11,860 nt of DNA from an uncultured Bacteroidales bacterium (GCA_946184195.1 CAMHEP010000036.1:1-11860); one strand, 5' to 3'; shown: positions 1-5,447, counted from the first letter of the stretch. Program-made: numbers and translations. Notes: a model not told the origin generated them from the sequence alone.

Positions 1-55
1 AACCAAGGACACATGGATTTTCAGTCCATTGCTCTACCACCTGAGCTAAGGTACC
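1..55 (-). tRNA. tRNA-Phe (GAA), 3' part outside the window
   Basis: On the minus strand the acceptor 5' strand GGTACCT (55-49) is followed by TA and a D arm with a GCTC/GAGC stem. The anticodon stem ATGGA/TCCAT encloses the loop CTGAAAA, so the anticodon is GAA (plus positions 20-22), which decodes Phe. The T arm is cut by the left window edge, so its pairing and that of the acceptor 3' strand cannot be checked. A Bacteroidetes-type promoter lies upstream at 113-144. Confidence 0.93.
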
Positions 56-112
56 TAGGCGCTTTTCAGTCCAAATCCCATGCCTAATCGGCTCTCGGGC
101 GAAAAGCGGGTG

Positions 113-144
113 CAAAGGTAGTGCTTTTTTTTGATATACGCAAA
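113..144 (-). promoter_or_regulatory. Promoter of tRNA-Phe (Bacteroidetes type)
   Basis: Read on the minus strand: TTTG (144-141), 20 bp, TACCTTTG (120-113). This matches the Bacteroidetes primary sigma consensus of a -33 TTTG and a -7 TAnnTTTG. The tRNA 5' end lies 57 bp past the -7 box, so a short leader must be removed from the transcript. The -33 box is only 4 bp from that of the opposite promoter at 149-180. Confidence 0.85.
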
Positions 145-148
145 TTTA

Positions 149-180
149 TTTGCAAAAAACTACTTTTTTTTGTAATTTTG
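149..180 (+). promoter_or_regulatory. Promoter of trmO (Bacteroidetes type)
   Basis: TTTG (149-152), 20 bp, TAATTTTG (173-180). Transcription would begin near 187, leaving only about 12 nt before the ATG at 199. That rules out a protein start at the upstream ATG-like codon at 121. Together with the opposite promoter it forms the inverted repeat GCAAAT-TT-ATTTGC at 140-153, which contains both -33 boxes. Confidence 0.82.
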
Positions 181-198
181 CGGTCCAAAGACCAAGGT

Positions 199-888
199 AT
201 GAATATGGAATTACAAGTCATAGCTCATGCGCGTAACGGCTTTACGGATAAATTCGGAATTCCTCGCCAGTCCCGTGAGCAGTCTATTCTCGAGACGCGT
301 ATCGTCTTTACTCCCCCTTATCGTGTGGCGGAGTCACTGCGTGGTATAGAGGGTTTCAGCCATCTATGGTTATTATGGTCGTTCTCGGAGAACGTGGATG
401 CAACGTGGACACCGACGGTTCGTCCGCCTCGATTGGGAGGCAACAGGCGGGTAGGGGTCTTTGCCACACGTTCGCCCTTCCGTCCTAACGGAATAGGATT
501 GAGTTGTGTGAGACTGGTACGCGTGGAGAAGACGAAGGAGGAGGGAGCAGTGCTGGTGGTGCGTGGGGCAGACCTCATGGACGGCACGCCCATCTATGAC
601 ATCAAACCTTATCTGCCGTATACGGACAGCCGTCCCGAGGCCACTAACGGGTTCGCTGAGAAAGGATTAGAGCGCGGAGGGTTGGCTGTACGGGGATTAG
701 AGCATAGTGGGATAGACGAGCCGTTACGTACGGAGTTGGAGGAGATACTTCGTCAGGACCCGCGACCTGGTTATCAACATGACCCCGAGCGTGTCTATGG
801 CTTGGACTACGGGGGATGGAACGTGCAGTTCACGGTCGATGCGGAGACGGTGTGGGTCAGGGAGATACATCCTGTCTCGAAACAATAA
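199..888 (+). CDS. trmO: tRNA (N6-threonylcarbamoyladenosine37-N6)-methyltransferase TrmO
   Basis: TrmO (TsaA/YaeB family) transfers a methyl group from S-adenosylmethionine to t6A37 of ANN-decoding tRNAs, giving m6t6A; it acts in the cytoplasm. The 229-residue protein has the family's usual length. Visible family signatures are RSPFRPNGIGLS (91-102), DGTPIYDIKPYLPYTDS (128-144) and, in the C-terminal domain, DPRPGYQ (187-193). I chose ATG 199 because the promoter's -7 box ends at 180; the longer frame from 121 would begin inside the promoter. ATG 205 (MELQVI) is a possible alternative. The gene stands alone, convergent with glyS, and shares its hairpin terminator. Family identity is firm; exact substrate tRNAs are inferred from the family. 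Confidence 0.95.
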   Translation: MNMELQVIAHARNGFTDKFGIPRQSREQSILETRIVFTPPYRVAESLRGIEGFSHLWLLWSFSENVDATWTPTVRPPRLGGNRRVGVFATRSPFRPNGIGLSCVRLVRVEKTKEEGAVLVVRGADLMDGTPIYDIKPYLPYTDSRPEATNGFAEKGLERGGLAVRGLEHSGIDEPLRTELEEILRQDPRPGYQHDPERVYGLDYGGWNVQFTVDAETVWVREIHPVSKQ

Positions 889-913
889 AAAGAGCTTTTG
901 CTGAAGAAAACAG

Positions 914-947
914 ATTGGGGGAGCATCCGGATGGTTGCTCCCCCAAT
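914..947 (-). terminator. Hairpin terminator between trmO and glyS
   Basis: A perfect 12-bp stem, ATTGGGGGAGCA (914-925) and TGCTCCCCCAAT (936-947), with a 10-nt loop. On the minus strand it lies 25 bp past the glyS stop and is followed by the U-rich TCTGTTTTCTT, so it best fits glyS. It also lies 25 bp past the trmO stop and probably ends that transcript too, though the plus-strand side has no T run. Confidence 0.8.
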
Positions 948-972
948 AGTTGATAGCGTGACGGGATGGCCT

Positions 973-2547
973 TTACTCCATGCTGTCCTCCATGCTGTCG
1001 CCGACAATCTTCTTATAGAGTTGCTTCATGTCGACAGCGTTGGCGATGAGTGCGTGCAGGTCGTTGATGTGGACGCGGTCCTGCTTCATCGTGTCGCGAT
1101 AACGTACGGTGACGCAGTTGTCGTTGAGCGTATCGTGGTCAACGGTGATACAGAACGGCGTACCGATAGCGTCCTGACGACGATAGCGTTTGCCGATAGA
1201 GTCCTTCTCGTCGTAGGCGGTCTTGAAGTCGAACTTAAGCAGGTTCATGATCTCGCGTGCTTTCTCGGGAAGTCCGTCCTTCTTAACGAGTGGCATGACG
1301 CACGCTTTGACGGGAGCCAGCACAGGCGGCAGGTTGAGAACAACGCGCGTGTCGCCACCCTCGAGTTGCTCCTCCTTGTAGGCAGAGCACATGACGCTGA
1401 GGAACATACGGTCTACACCAATAGATGTCTCAATGACATAGGGAGTGTAACTCTGATTGAGTTCGGGGTCAAAATACTCGATTTTCTTGCCGGAGTATTT
1501 AGCGTGTTGCGAGAGGTCGAAGTTGGTACGGCTGTGTATACCCTCAACCTCCTTGAAGCCAAAGGGCATCAGGAACTCGATGTCGGTAGCGGCATTGGCA
1601 TAGTGCGCCAGTTTCTCGTGGTCATGGTAGCGGTATTTCTCGTCGCCAAGACCGAGCGCCTTGTGCCATTTCAGGCGGAAGGCCTTCCAGTGCTCAAACC
1701 ATTTGAGTTCCTCTCCCGGGCGTACAAAGAACTGCATCTCCATCTGCTCGAACTCACGCATACGGAATACGAACTGACGGGCTACTATCTCGTTGCGGAA
1801 GGCTTTACCTATCTGGGCGATTCCGAAAGGAATCTTCATGCGTCCGGTCTTCTGTACGTTGAGGAAATTGACGAAGATACCCTGTGCCGTCTCAGGTCGG
1901 AGGTATATCTTCATGGCTCCGTCGGCGGTTGAACCCATCTCTGTTTGGAACATGAGGTTGAACTGGCGCACATCGGTCCAGTTGCGCGTACCGCTGATGG
2001 GGCATACTATCTCCTCGTCGAGGATGATTTGCTTGAGTTCAGCGAGGTCGCTGTCGTTCATAGCTTTTTTATAGCGGGCGTGCAGTTCGTCGAAATGCTT
2101 TTGGTGCTCCAGTACACGCGGATTGGTCTGACGGAACATAGCCTCGTCGAAACTATCACCGAAACGTTTGGCAGCTTTCTCCACCTCCTTGTTGATTTTC
2201 TCCTCTATCTTACCGAGTTGGTCCTCAATGAGTACGTCGGCACGATAACGTTTCTTACTGTCGCGGTTGTCGATGAGCGGGTCGTTGAAAGCGTCTACGT
2301 GTCCGGAGGCTTTCCATGTAGTGGGGTGCATGAAGATGGCGGCGTCAATGCCGACAATATTCTCATGCAGCAGGGTCATGGAGTCCCACCAGTAACGCTT
2401 GATATTATTCTTGAGTTCGACACCGTTCTGTCCGTAATCGTATACGGCACCCAGTCCGTCGTATATCTCGCTGCTGGGGAATACAAAACCGTACTCCTTG
2501 CAGTGAGCCACCATTTTCTTGAAGGTTTCCTCTTGTGTTGCAGCCAT
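973..2547 (-). CDS. glyS: Glycine--tRNA ligase, single-chain class II (alpha2) type
   Basis: Charges tRNA-Gly with glycine using ATP, in the cytoplasm, as a homodimer. With the start at 2547 (MAATQEETF) it has 524 residues, normal for bacterial alpha2 GlyRS with the usual internal insertion. Class II signatures are RPETAQG (217-223), motif 2 FRNEI (250-254) and motif 3 GVDR (377-380). An anticodon-binding domain occupies roughly 410-510. The frame stays open upstream to 2619, but those 24 codons fall in a palindrome-rich leader and do not resemble the family, so I reject them. The C-terminus ends in DSMEDSME from a 12-bp tandem duplication. The YqeY-family gene lies 128 bp upstream on the same strand; no good promoter is visible between them. 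Confidence 0.96.
   Translation of the reverse strand: MAATQEETFKKMVAHCKEYGFVFPSSEIYDGLGAVYDYGQNGVELKNNIKRYWWDSMTLLHENIVGIDAAIFMHPTTWKASGHVDAFNDPLIDNRDSKKRYRADVLIEDQLGKIEEKINKEVEKAAKRFGDSFDEAMFRQTNPRVLEHQKHFDELHARYKKAMNDSDLAELKQIILDEEIVCPISGTRNWTDVRQFNLMFQTEMGSTADGAMKIYLRPETAQGIFVNFLNVQKTGRMKIPFGIAQIGKAFRNEIVARQFVFRMREFEQMEMQFFVRPGEELKWFEHWKAFRLKWHKALGLGDEKYRYHDHEKLAHYANAATDIEFLMPFGFKEVEGIHSRTNFDLSQHAKYSGKKIEYFDPELNQSYTPYVIETSIGVDRMFLSVMCSAYKEEQLEGGDTRVVLNLPPVLAPVKACVMPLVKKDGLPEKAREIMNLLKFDFKTAYDEKDSIGKRYRRQDAIGTPFCITVDHDTLNDNCVTVRYRDTMKQDRVHINDLHALIANAVDMKQLYKKIVGDSMEDSME
976..999 (-). repeat. 12-bp tandem duplication at the 3' end of glyS
   Basis: CTCCATGCTGTC occurs twice in direct succession (976-987 and 988-999 on the plus strand). 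It is in frame and encodes DSME-DSME as the last eight residues of GlyRS, directly before the TAA stop. It probably arose by slippage and is tolerated because it lies outside the folded domain. Confidence 0.9.
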
Positions 2548-2675
2548 TCGCGTTCGGCAATCGGCTCGCACCGAATTCGCTCCACGAATTAAAGCGACCG
2601 ATGCCTCCGCTCTCCCCACTCGTTAAACCTCGCGGGGACCCTCTATGCCAAAGAGAGGGGAAAAAAGTTTATATA
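2548..2675 (-). other. Structured leader upstream of glyS, possible interspersed repeat
   Basis: This 128-bp stretch between the YqeY-family stop and the glyS ATG is rich in inverted repeats. AATTCG (2574-2579) pairs with CGAATT (2585-2590) across a 5-nt loop. TTCGG (2553-2557) pairs with CCGAA (2571-2575). CCCTCT (2639-2644) pairs with AGAGGG (2654-2659). The first two compete for 2574-2575, so they could form alternative structures. No standard promoter is seen: TCTCTTTG (minus, 2656-2649) is a weak -7 box without a -33 partner. It may be a structured 5' leader or a small palindromic repeat element; I do not recognise a known riboswitch. Confidence 0.5.
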
Positions 2676-3125
2676 TTAATTTAGCAGTTCCTTTACCTTT
2701 GTGCTGATAGCTCGTCCTTCGGCTTTGCCGGCGAGTCGTTTGGTAGCTACCCCCATTACCTTGCCCATATCTTGCGGTCCGGTAGCCCCCACCTCAGCGA
2801 TGATAGCGCTGAGTTCAGCAGCGAGTTCGTCCTCGCTCATCATAGCGGGCAGATACTGCTCGATAACGCGGCATTGTGCCATCTCCTCTTCGGCAAGTTC
2901 TTGGCGACCTGCACCCAGATACATCTCAGCAGACTCTTTACGCTGCTTGACGAGCTTTTGCAGTATCTGCAATGCTTTCTCGTCCTTGAGCTCACCGTCA
3001 CTACCCGGGGCTGTCTTAGCCTCCAGAAACTCCTTCTTAATACCACGCAACGCATCCAGCGCTACCTTGTCTTTAGCGAGCATCGCCTTCTTGATGTCCT
3101 CGCTTATCCGGTCGAATAATGCCAT
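2676..3125 (-). CDS. GatB/YqeY domain-containing protein
   Basis: A 149-residue cytoplasmic protein of the GatB/YqeY family. The same helical domain forms the tail of GatB, the tRNA-dependent amidotransferase subunit, where it contacts tRNA; the role of the free-standing protein is not settled. Family features are the N-terminal helix MALFDRISEDIKKAMLAKD, the central KQRKESAEMY (about 81-90) and QYLPAMMSEDEL (about 109-120), and the C-terminal MGKVMGVATKRLAGKAEGR (about 121-139). The length is normal. It has its own promoter at 3152-3183 and precedes glyS on the same strand, which fits a role around tRNA charging, though that link is inferred. Confidence 0.93.
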   Translation of the reverse strand: MALFDRISEDIKKAMLAKDKVALDALRGIKKEFLEAKTAPGSDGELKDEKALQILQKLVKQRKESAEMYLGAGRQELAEEEMAQCRVIEQYLPAMMSEDELAAELSAIIAEVGATGPQDMGKVMGVATKRLAGKAEGRAISTKVKELLN

Positions 3126-3151
3126 ACTACTCGTAATTTAGTTTTGTGGTG

Positions 3152-3183
3152 CAAAGTTATAACTTTTTTGCGAGAAATGCAAG
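3152..3183 (-). promoter_or_regulatory. Promoter of the YqeY-family gene
   Basis: Read on the minus strand: CTTG (3183-3180), 20 bp, TAACTTTG (3159-3152). The -7 box matches TAnnTTTG exactly and the -33 box differs in one base. The start codon is at 3125, so the leader is about 20 nt. Confidence 0.75.
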
Positions 3184-3218
3184 AAAAGAGTATTTTTTGC
3201 CTCTAAAATAGAAAAAAA

Positions 3219-3250
3219 CTTGCACATGTATTTCTTTTTCTGTACCTTTG
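3219..3250 (+). promoter_or_regulatory. Promoter of the 326-aa/34-aa gene pair
   Basis: CTTG (3219-3222), 20 bp, TACCTTTG (3243-3250), a strong Bacteroidetes-type match. Transcription would begin near 3257, giving a leader of about 64 nt before ATG 3321, longer than for the other genes with visible promoters here. It faces away from the promoter at 3152-3183, with 35 bp between the -33 boxes. Confidence 0.8.
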
Positions 3251-3320
3251 CACCCGATTTCATACGTGAGGTATAGGTTATATGTGTCGGATATTTGTAT
3301 AACTTAATTTACTTTATAAC

Positions 3321-4301
3321 ATGAAATCAAATCTCAACAATCCGTCGTTAGACACTCAGCAGAATGTTATGGAATCGCGTGAGCGTGCCGAGACTACTCT
3401 TAAGGAGTTAGTCCCGTTGATGTGTCAATCCGTAAAAGACATTTTCCGCTTTATGGATCTCATTGAGACGGAGATAATACCTCATACGAAACGTTGTTTC
3501 CGCAAGCAGGCAGAAGAGGGCGTATTGGCATTCCATTACACGTGGAAGATGTGGCTTCATCCCTCGGCTGCACAATGGAGTATTCCTTGTGCTGTGCATG
3601 TCTCGGCACATCATGAGGCACAAATAGACAATCCGTTGGTGCGCATAATCGCCTACCTACCCAAACCGGGTGACACGTTCTATCCCTTCTTCTTTTCGTC
3701 GAACGGAGTGTTTGATATATTCTCGAGTCATTTTTTCATTCGGAATGCCAAGCGTATCAAGCGGCGTAAAGGGGAGCCCAAGCCCCCTTGGGTGTATGGA
3801 TACAATAAATTGCCTGAACTATCATGGGCTCAGATGAGTGAGCAGGAGCGTCAGGTATACTATAAGAACCTGGATGATTTGGATATTCTCATGGGTAGGT
3901 ACATCGGTCATAGTTGGCATGCTTTCACGGGGCGCGACAAGGCGGTACTATCTAAGAATATGCAGCAATTCGGAGAGGATGATATGTGGTATACGGTGAC
4001 GAATGAGGGGGTGTCCTATCATATTACTCGCGAATTTGAGATAGCGGGAAAGACCATTCGCGTGCATTATCATAGCACATTTATGAACCTACAAGATTTG
4101 GGAGATGACCAATTGCGTCCTTTGGCTCCGAAGATATCCGATCTACTTTATCTGAATCATAAGGATAATCCGCAGTTGTATCCTCCCTTCCCGAGTGAGG
4201 AACAGTTCAAATACTTACAACACCTACATGCGCTAAACCCGGCAGAGTATGCGGACCCTACCGATACTTTTATTAATCTTCTAAAAAAAAAACAACAATG
4301 A
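3321..4301 (+). CDS. Hypothetical protein, 326 residues, coupled to a small basic gene
   Basis: I do not recognise this protein. It has no signal peptide and no clear membrane segment, so it is probably cytoplasmic. Visible features are a helical N-terminus (about 17-60), an aromatic-rich part (FHYTWKMW at 71-78, FYPFFFSSNGVFDIF at 120-134), a strongly basic cluster RNAKRIKRRKGEPK (141-154), and several histidines (H80, H93, H97, H98, H197, H200, H249, H251). The charge pattern and aromatic patches would suit nucleic-acid contact, but no catalytic motif is evident. It has its own strong promoter and normal-looking codon use. Its last codons CTA AAA AAA AAA CAA CAA TGA contain ten A's, and the TGA overlaps the ATG of the next gene. 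Start ATG 3321 is the first in the frame after the promoter. Confidence 0.88.
   Translation: MKSNLNNPSLDTQQNVMESRERAETTLKELVPLMCQSVKDIFRFMDLIETEIIPHTKRCFRKQAEEGVLAFHYTWKMWLHPSAAQWSIPCAVHVSAHHEAQIDNPLVRIIAYLPKPGDTFYPFFFSSNGVFDIFSSHFFIRNAKRIKRRKGEPKPPWVYGYNKLPELSWAQMSEQERQVYYKNLDDLDILMGRYIGHSWHAFTGRDKAVLSKNMQQFGEDDMWYTVTNEGVSYHITREFEIAGKTIRVHYHSTFMNLQDLGDDQLRPLAPKISDLLYLNHKDNPQLYPPFPSEEQFKYLQHLHALNPAEYADPTDTFINLLKKKQQ
4283..4292 (+). other. A10 run, possible slippage site joining two frames
   Basis: Ten A's lie nine codons' length or less from the stop of the 326-aa gene, in phase as CTA AAA AAA AAA. This contains the in-phase slippery heptamer A-AAA-AAA known from -1 frameshift sites such as dnaX. 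A -1 slip, or one extra A added during transcription, gives AAA ACA ACA ATG AGA and reads straight into the 34-aa frame. The product would be one protein with a basic tail in place of QQ. The A-rich tract may instead just help translation of the small gene. No obvious stimulatory pseudoknot was identified. Confidence 0.4.
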
Positions 4302-4402
4302 GAAGTGTTAAATTCAGGGGACGCTGCCCGGGTCCCAACTATCCGTCCACTAAGACGGGTGTGAAGAGCGGTGGCAACCATGTCGGTCCGACCGGCAAGT
4401 GA
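4298..4402 (+). CDS. Small basic Gly/Pro-rich protein, 34 residues
   Basis: The ATG at 4298 overlaps the stop of the 326-aa gene as ATGA, the usual arrangement for coupled translation, and the frame ends with TGA at 4402. The peptide begins MRSVKFRGRCPGPNYPS and ends SGGNHVGPTGK. It has three Arg, four Lys, one His and no Asp or Glu, seven Gly, four Pro and a single Cys (C10). There is no hydrophobic core, signal peptide or membrane segment. An extended basic chain of this kind could bind RNA, ribosome or DNA, or be a precursor or a tail of the upstream protein; none of these is shown. Support for it being real is the ATGA coupling, the terminator 34 bp past its stop, and its odd but coherent composition. 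Confidence 0.68.
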   Translation: MRSVKFRGRCPGPNYPSTKTGVKSGGNHVGPTGK

Positions 4403-4435
4403 TTGCAGCGCGGCTATGCCGTGAGTAAGTAACGA

Positions 4436-4463
4436 GAAAGGCAGCGTCCACACGCTGCCTTTC
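4436..4463 (+). terminator. Hairpin terminator after the 34-aa gene
   Basis: A perfect 12-bp stem, GAAAGGCAGCGT (4436-4447) and ACGCTGCCTTTC (4452-4463), with the 4-nt loop CCAC. It extends further with one bulged G. The T content after the stem is modest (GTTGT). It sits between the end of the small gene and the 3' end of tRNA-Ala on the other strand, so it may stop both transcripts. Confidence 0.8.
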
Positions 4464-4470
4464 GTTGTCG

Positions 4471-4543
4471 TGGAGCACAGGAGACTCGAACTCCTCACCT
4501 CAACAATGCCATTGTTGCGCTCTACCAGATGAGCTAGTACCCC
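4471..4543 (-). tRNA. tRNA-Ala (GGC)
   Basis: A complete cloverleaf on the minus strand. The acceptor GGGGTAC pairs with GTGCTCC, including the G3-U70 wobble that marks alanine tRNAs; the discriminator base is A. The D stem is GCTC/GAGC. The anticodon stem CAACA/TGTTG has the loop ATGGCAT, so the anticodon is GGC (plus 4508-4510). The T arm is AGGAG-TTCGAGT-CTCCT. The CCA end is not encoded. The promoter is at 4565-4596. Confidence 0.97.
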
Positions 4544-4564
4544 TCGCGTTCGTTAAATCGATTG

Positions 4565-4596
4565 CAAAGGTAGTATAAAAAGTTGAGATAGGCAAA
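4565..4596 (-). promoter_or_regulatory. Promoter of tRNA-Ala
   Basis: Read on the minus strand: TTTG (4596-4593), 20 bp, TACCTTTG (4572-4565), a full match to the Bacteroidetes consensus. The tRNA 5' end is 22 bp past the -7 box. Confidence 0.87.
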
Positions 4597-4632
4597 TAAA
4601 ATGATGTTTTTTTGCAAAAAAATGCAAAAAGA

Positions 4633-4664
4633 CTTGCACAGTTCAAAAAAAAGCAGTACCTTTG
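4633..4664 (+). promoter_or_regulatory. Promoter of tRNA-Arg
   Basis: CTTG (4633-4636), 20 bp, TACCTTTG (4657-4664). It faces away from the tRNA-Ala promoter with 36 bp between the -33 boxes. The tRNA 5' end is 24 bp past the -7 box. Confidence 0.83.
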
Positions 4665-4687
4665 CACCCGCTTTTGAAAAGAAGCAT

Positions 4688-4761
4688 GGTCCATTAGCTC
4701 AACTGAATAGAGTACCACACTACGGATGTGGGGGTTGCAGGTTTGAATCCTGCATGGATCA
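4688..4761 (+). tRNA. tRNA-Arg (ACG)
   Basis: The acceptor GGTCCAT pairs with ATGGATC (one G-U pair at 2-71); the discriminator is A. The D stem is GCTC/GAGT. The anticodon stem CCACA/TGTGG has the loop CTACGGA, giving anticodon ACG (4722-4724). The T arm is GCAGG-TTTGAAT-CCTGC. In bacteria A34 of this tRNA is normally deaminated to inosine by TadA so that it reads CGU, CGC and CGA; that gene is not in this window. The last 16 bases of the tRNA recur downstream within the copy at 4856-4875. Confidence 0.97.
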
Positions 4762-4769
4762 CAAGACGG

Positions 4770-4811
4770 AAAAACTACATTTGAAAGTTCATTTTCAAAT
4801 GTAGTTTTTTT
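4770..4811 (+). terminator. Intrinsic terminator directly after tRNA-Arg
   Basis: A 17-bp stem from AAAAACTACATTTGAAA (4770-4786) and its complement (4793-4809), with a 6-nt loop, running into seven T's (4805-4811). It begins 9 bp after the tRNA. It is AT-rich, unlike the GC-rich second terminator at 4873-4899. Confidence 0.85.
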
Positions 4812-4855
4812 GTGTTGTAGAACTCGCCCACGGCTAGGGCTAAGGATTGCGCAGA

Positions 4856-4875
4856 AATCCTGCATGGATCACAAG
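4856..4875 (+). repeat. 20-bp copy of the tRNA-Arg 3' end (attachment-site-like)
   Basis: Positions 4856-4875 (AATCCTGCATGGATCACAAG) are identical to 4746-4765, which cover the end of the T arm, the acceptor 3' strand, the discriminator and the next four bases. The copies are 110 bp apart in the same orientation. A direct repeat of a tRNA 3' end is what tRNA-targeting integrases leave behind (attL/attR). Here only about 90 bp remain between the copies, so this would be a decayed or excised element. A local duplication, or the remnant of a second tRNA-Arg gene, would also explain it. Confidence 0.7.
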
Positions 4876-4899
4876 GACGCTGAGAGGCGTCCTTTTTTT
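4873..4899 (+). terminator. Second intrinsic terminator behind tRNA-Arg
   Basis: An 8-bp stem, AAGGACGC (4873-4880) and GCGTCCTT (4887-4894), with a 6-nt loop and a run of seven T's (4893-4899). It follows directly on the 20-bp copy of the tRNA end, so it may be the original tRNA-Arg terminator. It ends 2 bp before the hpt stop on the other strand and may also stop the hpt transcript, although no T run follows on that side. Confidence 0.85.
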
Positions 4900-4901
4900 G
4901 T

Positions 4902-5447
4902 TTAGTCTTCGCGTGCAAAGAGTGCAGGCAAGTTGCGACAGGTCCCGTCGGTGTAGTCCATGCCGTATCCGATGAGGAAAGAGGTGGGGAGCGAAAGACC
5001 GTAGTAGTCGGGGTGTGCCTCGGGAAAACGGAGAGCATCCGGCTTGAAGACGAAGGAGGCTATTCGTACGGAGGCGGCACCCTTGCGAAGCAGGTAGTGC
5101 TTGAGGAAGGACATAGTGAGCCCAGAGTCGACGATATCCTCAATGATGATGATATCGCGCCCGCTGATATCTACCTGCAGGGGAACGAGGAAGTCTACTT
5201 GTCCGGAAGAAGTCATGCCCTCGTAGGACTGAAGTCGTATGAAGGAGACGTGAGTAGGGAGTGTGATGTGCCGCAGTAAATCTGCAGTGAAGACATAGGC
5301 ACCATTCAGCACCGAGATAAAGAGCGGATTAAGGTCGGCATAGTCGGTATTGATACGTGCAGCAACCTCGCGGACTGCATCTTCTATGCGGTCAGCGGAC
5401 GCTACAAGTCGAAAACGATGGTTGTCAATAGTGAGGGAGTCGAGCAT
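4902..5447 (-). CDS. hpt: Hypoxanthine phosphoribosyltransferase
   Basis: Joins hypoxanthine (and usually guanine) to PRPP, giving IMP or GMP, in purine salvage in the cytoplasm. The 181-residue length is normal. Visible features are the PRPP-binding motif IIIIEDIVDSGLT (99-111, with the E103-D104 pair and D107), LNGAY (47-51) near the N-terminus, and the flexible loop SYEGMTSSGQ (74-83). The purine-site lysine lies in SFVFKPDALR (K135), followed by GYGMDY (160-165) and RNLPALF (171-177). It is the last gene of the minus-strand cluster, 43 bp after rsgA, with no visible promoter of its own. Confidence 0.95.
   Translation of the reverse strand: MLDSLTIDNHRFRLVASADRIEDAVREVAARINTDYADLNPLFISVLNGAYVFTADLLRHITLPTHVSFIRLQSYEGMTSSGQVDFLVPLQVDISGRDIIIIEDIVDSGLTMSFLKHYLLRKGAASVRIASFVFKPDALRFPEAHPDYYGLSLPTSFLIGYGMDYTDGTCRNLPALFARED

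Noticed and set aside
121..198. N-terminal extension of TrmO from 121
   Set aside because: The 26 extra codons run through the trmO promoter (149-180) and encode an unlikely Phe/Lys-rich stretch; the transcript would start after them.
898..1932. 344-codon open frame antisense to glyS
   Set aside because: It lies wholly within the glyS region on the other strand, starts at a non-ATG codon in the terminator zone, and its product resembles no family. It follows from the codon pattern of glyS, as do the other long antisense frames over glyS, tpiA and frr.
2548..2619. 24-residue N-terminal extension of GlyRS
   Set aside because: The codons fall in inverted repeats and precede the family-typical MAATQEETFKKM start.
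2649..2680. Possible glyS promoter TCTCTTTG on the minus strand
   Set aside because: The -7 box lacks the TA and the base positions 20 bp upstream read ATTA, not TTTG or CTTG, unlike all six good promoters here.
4593..4680. A/T-rich stretch with repeated TGCAAAAA units between the two tRNA promoters
   Set aside because: It looks repeat-like, but the units are short and are explained by two promoters in an A/T-rich spacer; there is no CRISPR-like spacing or longer repeat.
4500..5038. Open frames over the tRNA region and the hpt 3' end (121, 67 and 87 codons)
   Set aside because: They run through tRNA genes, terminators and hpt, and share peptide strings only because of the tRNA-end repeat and the palindromic terminator.
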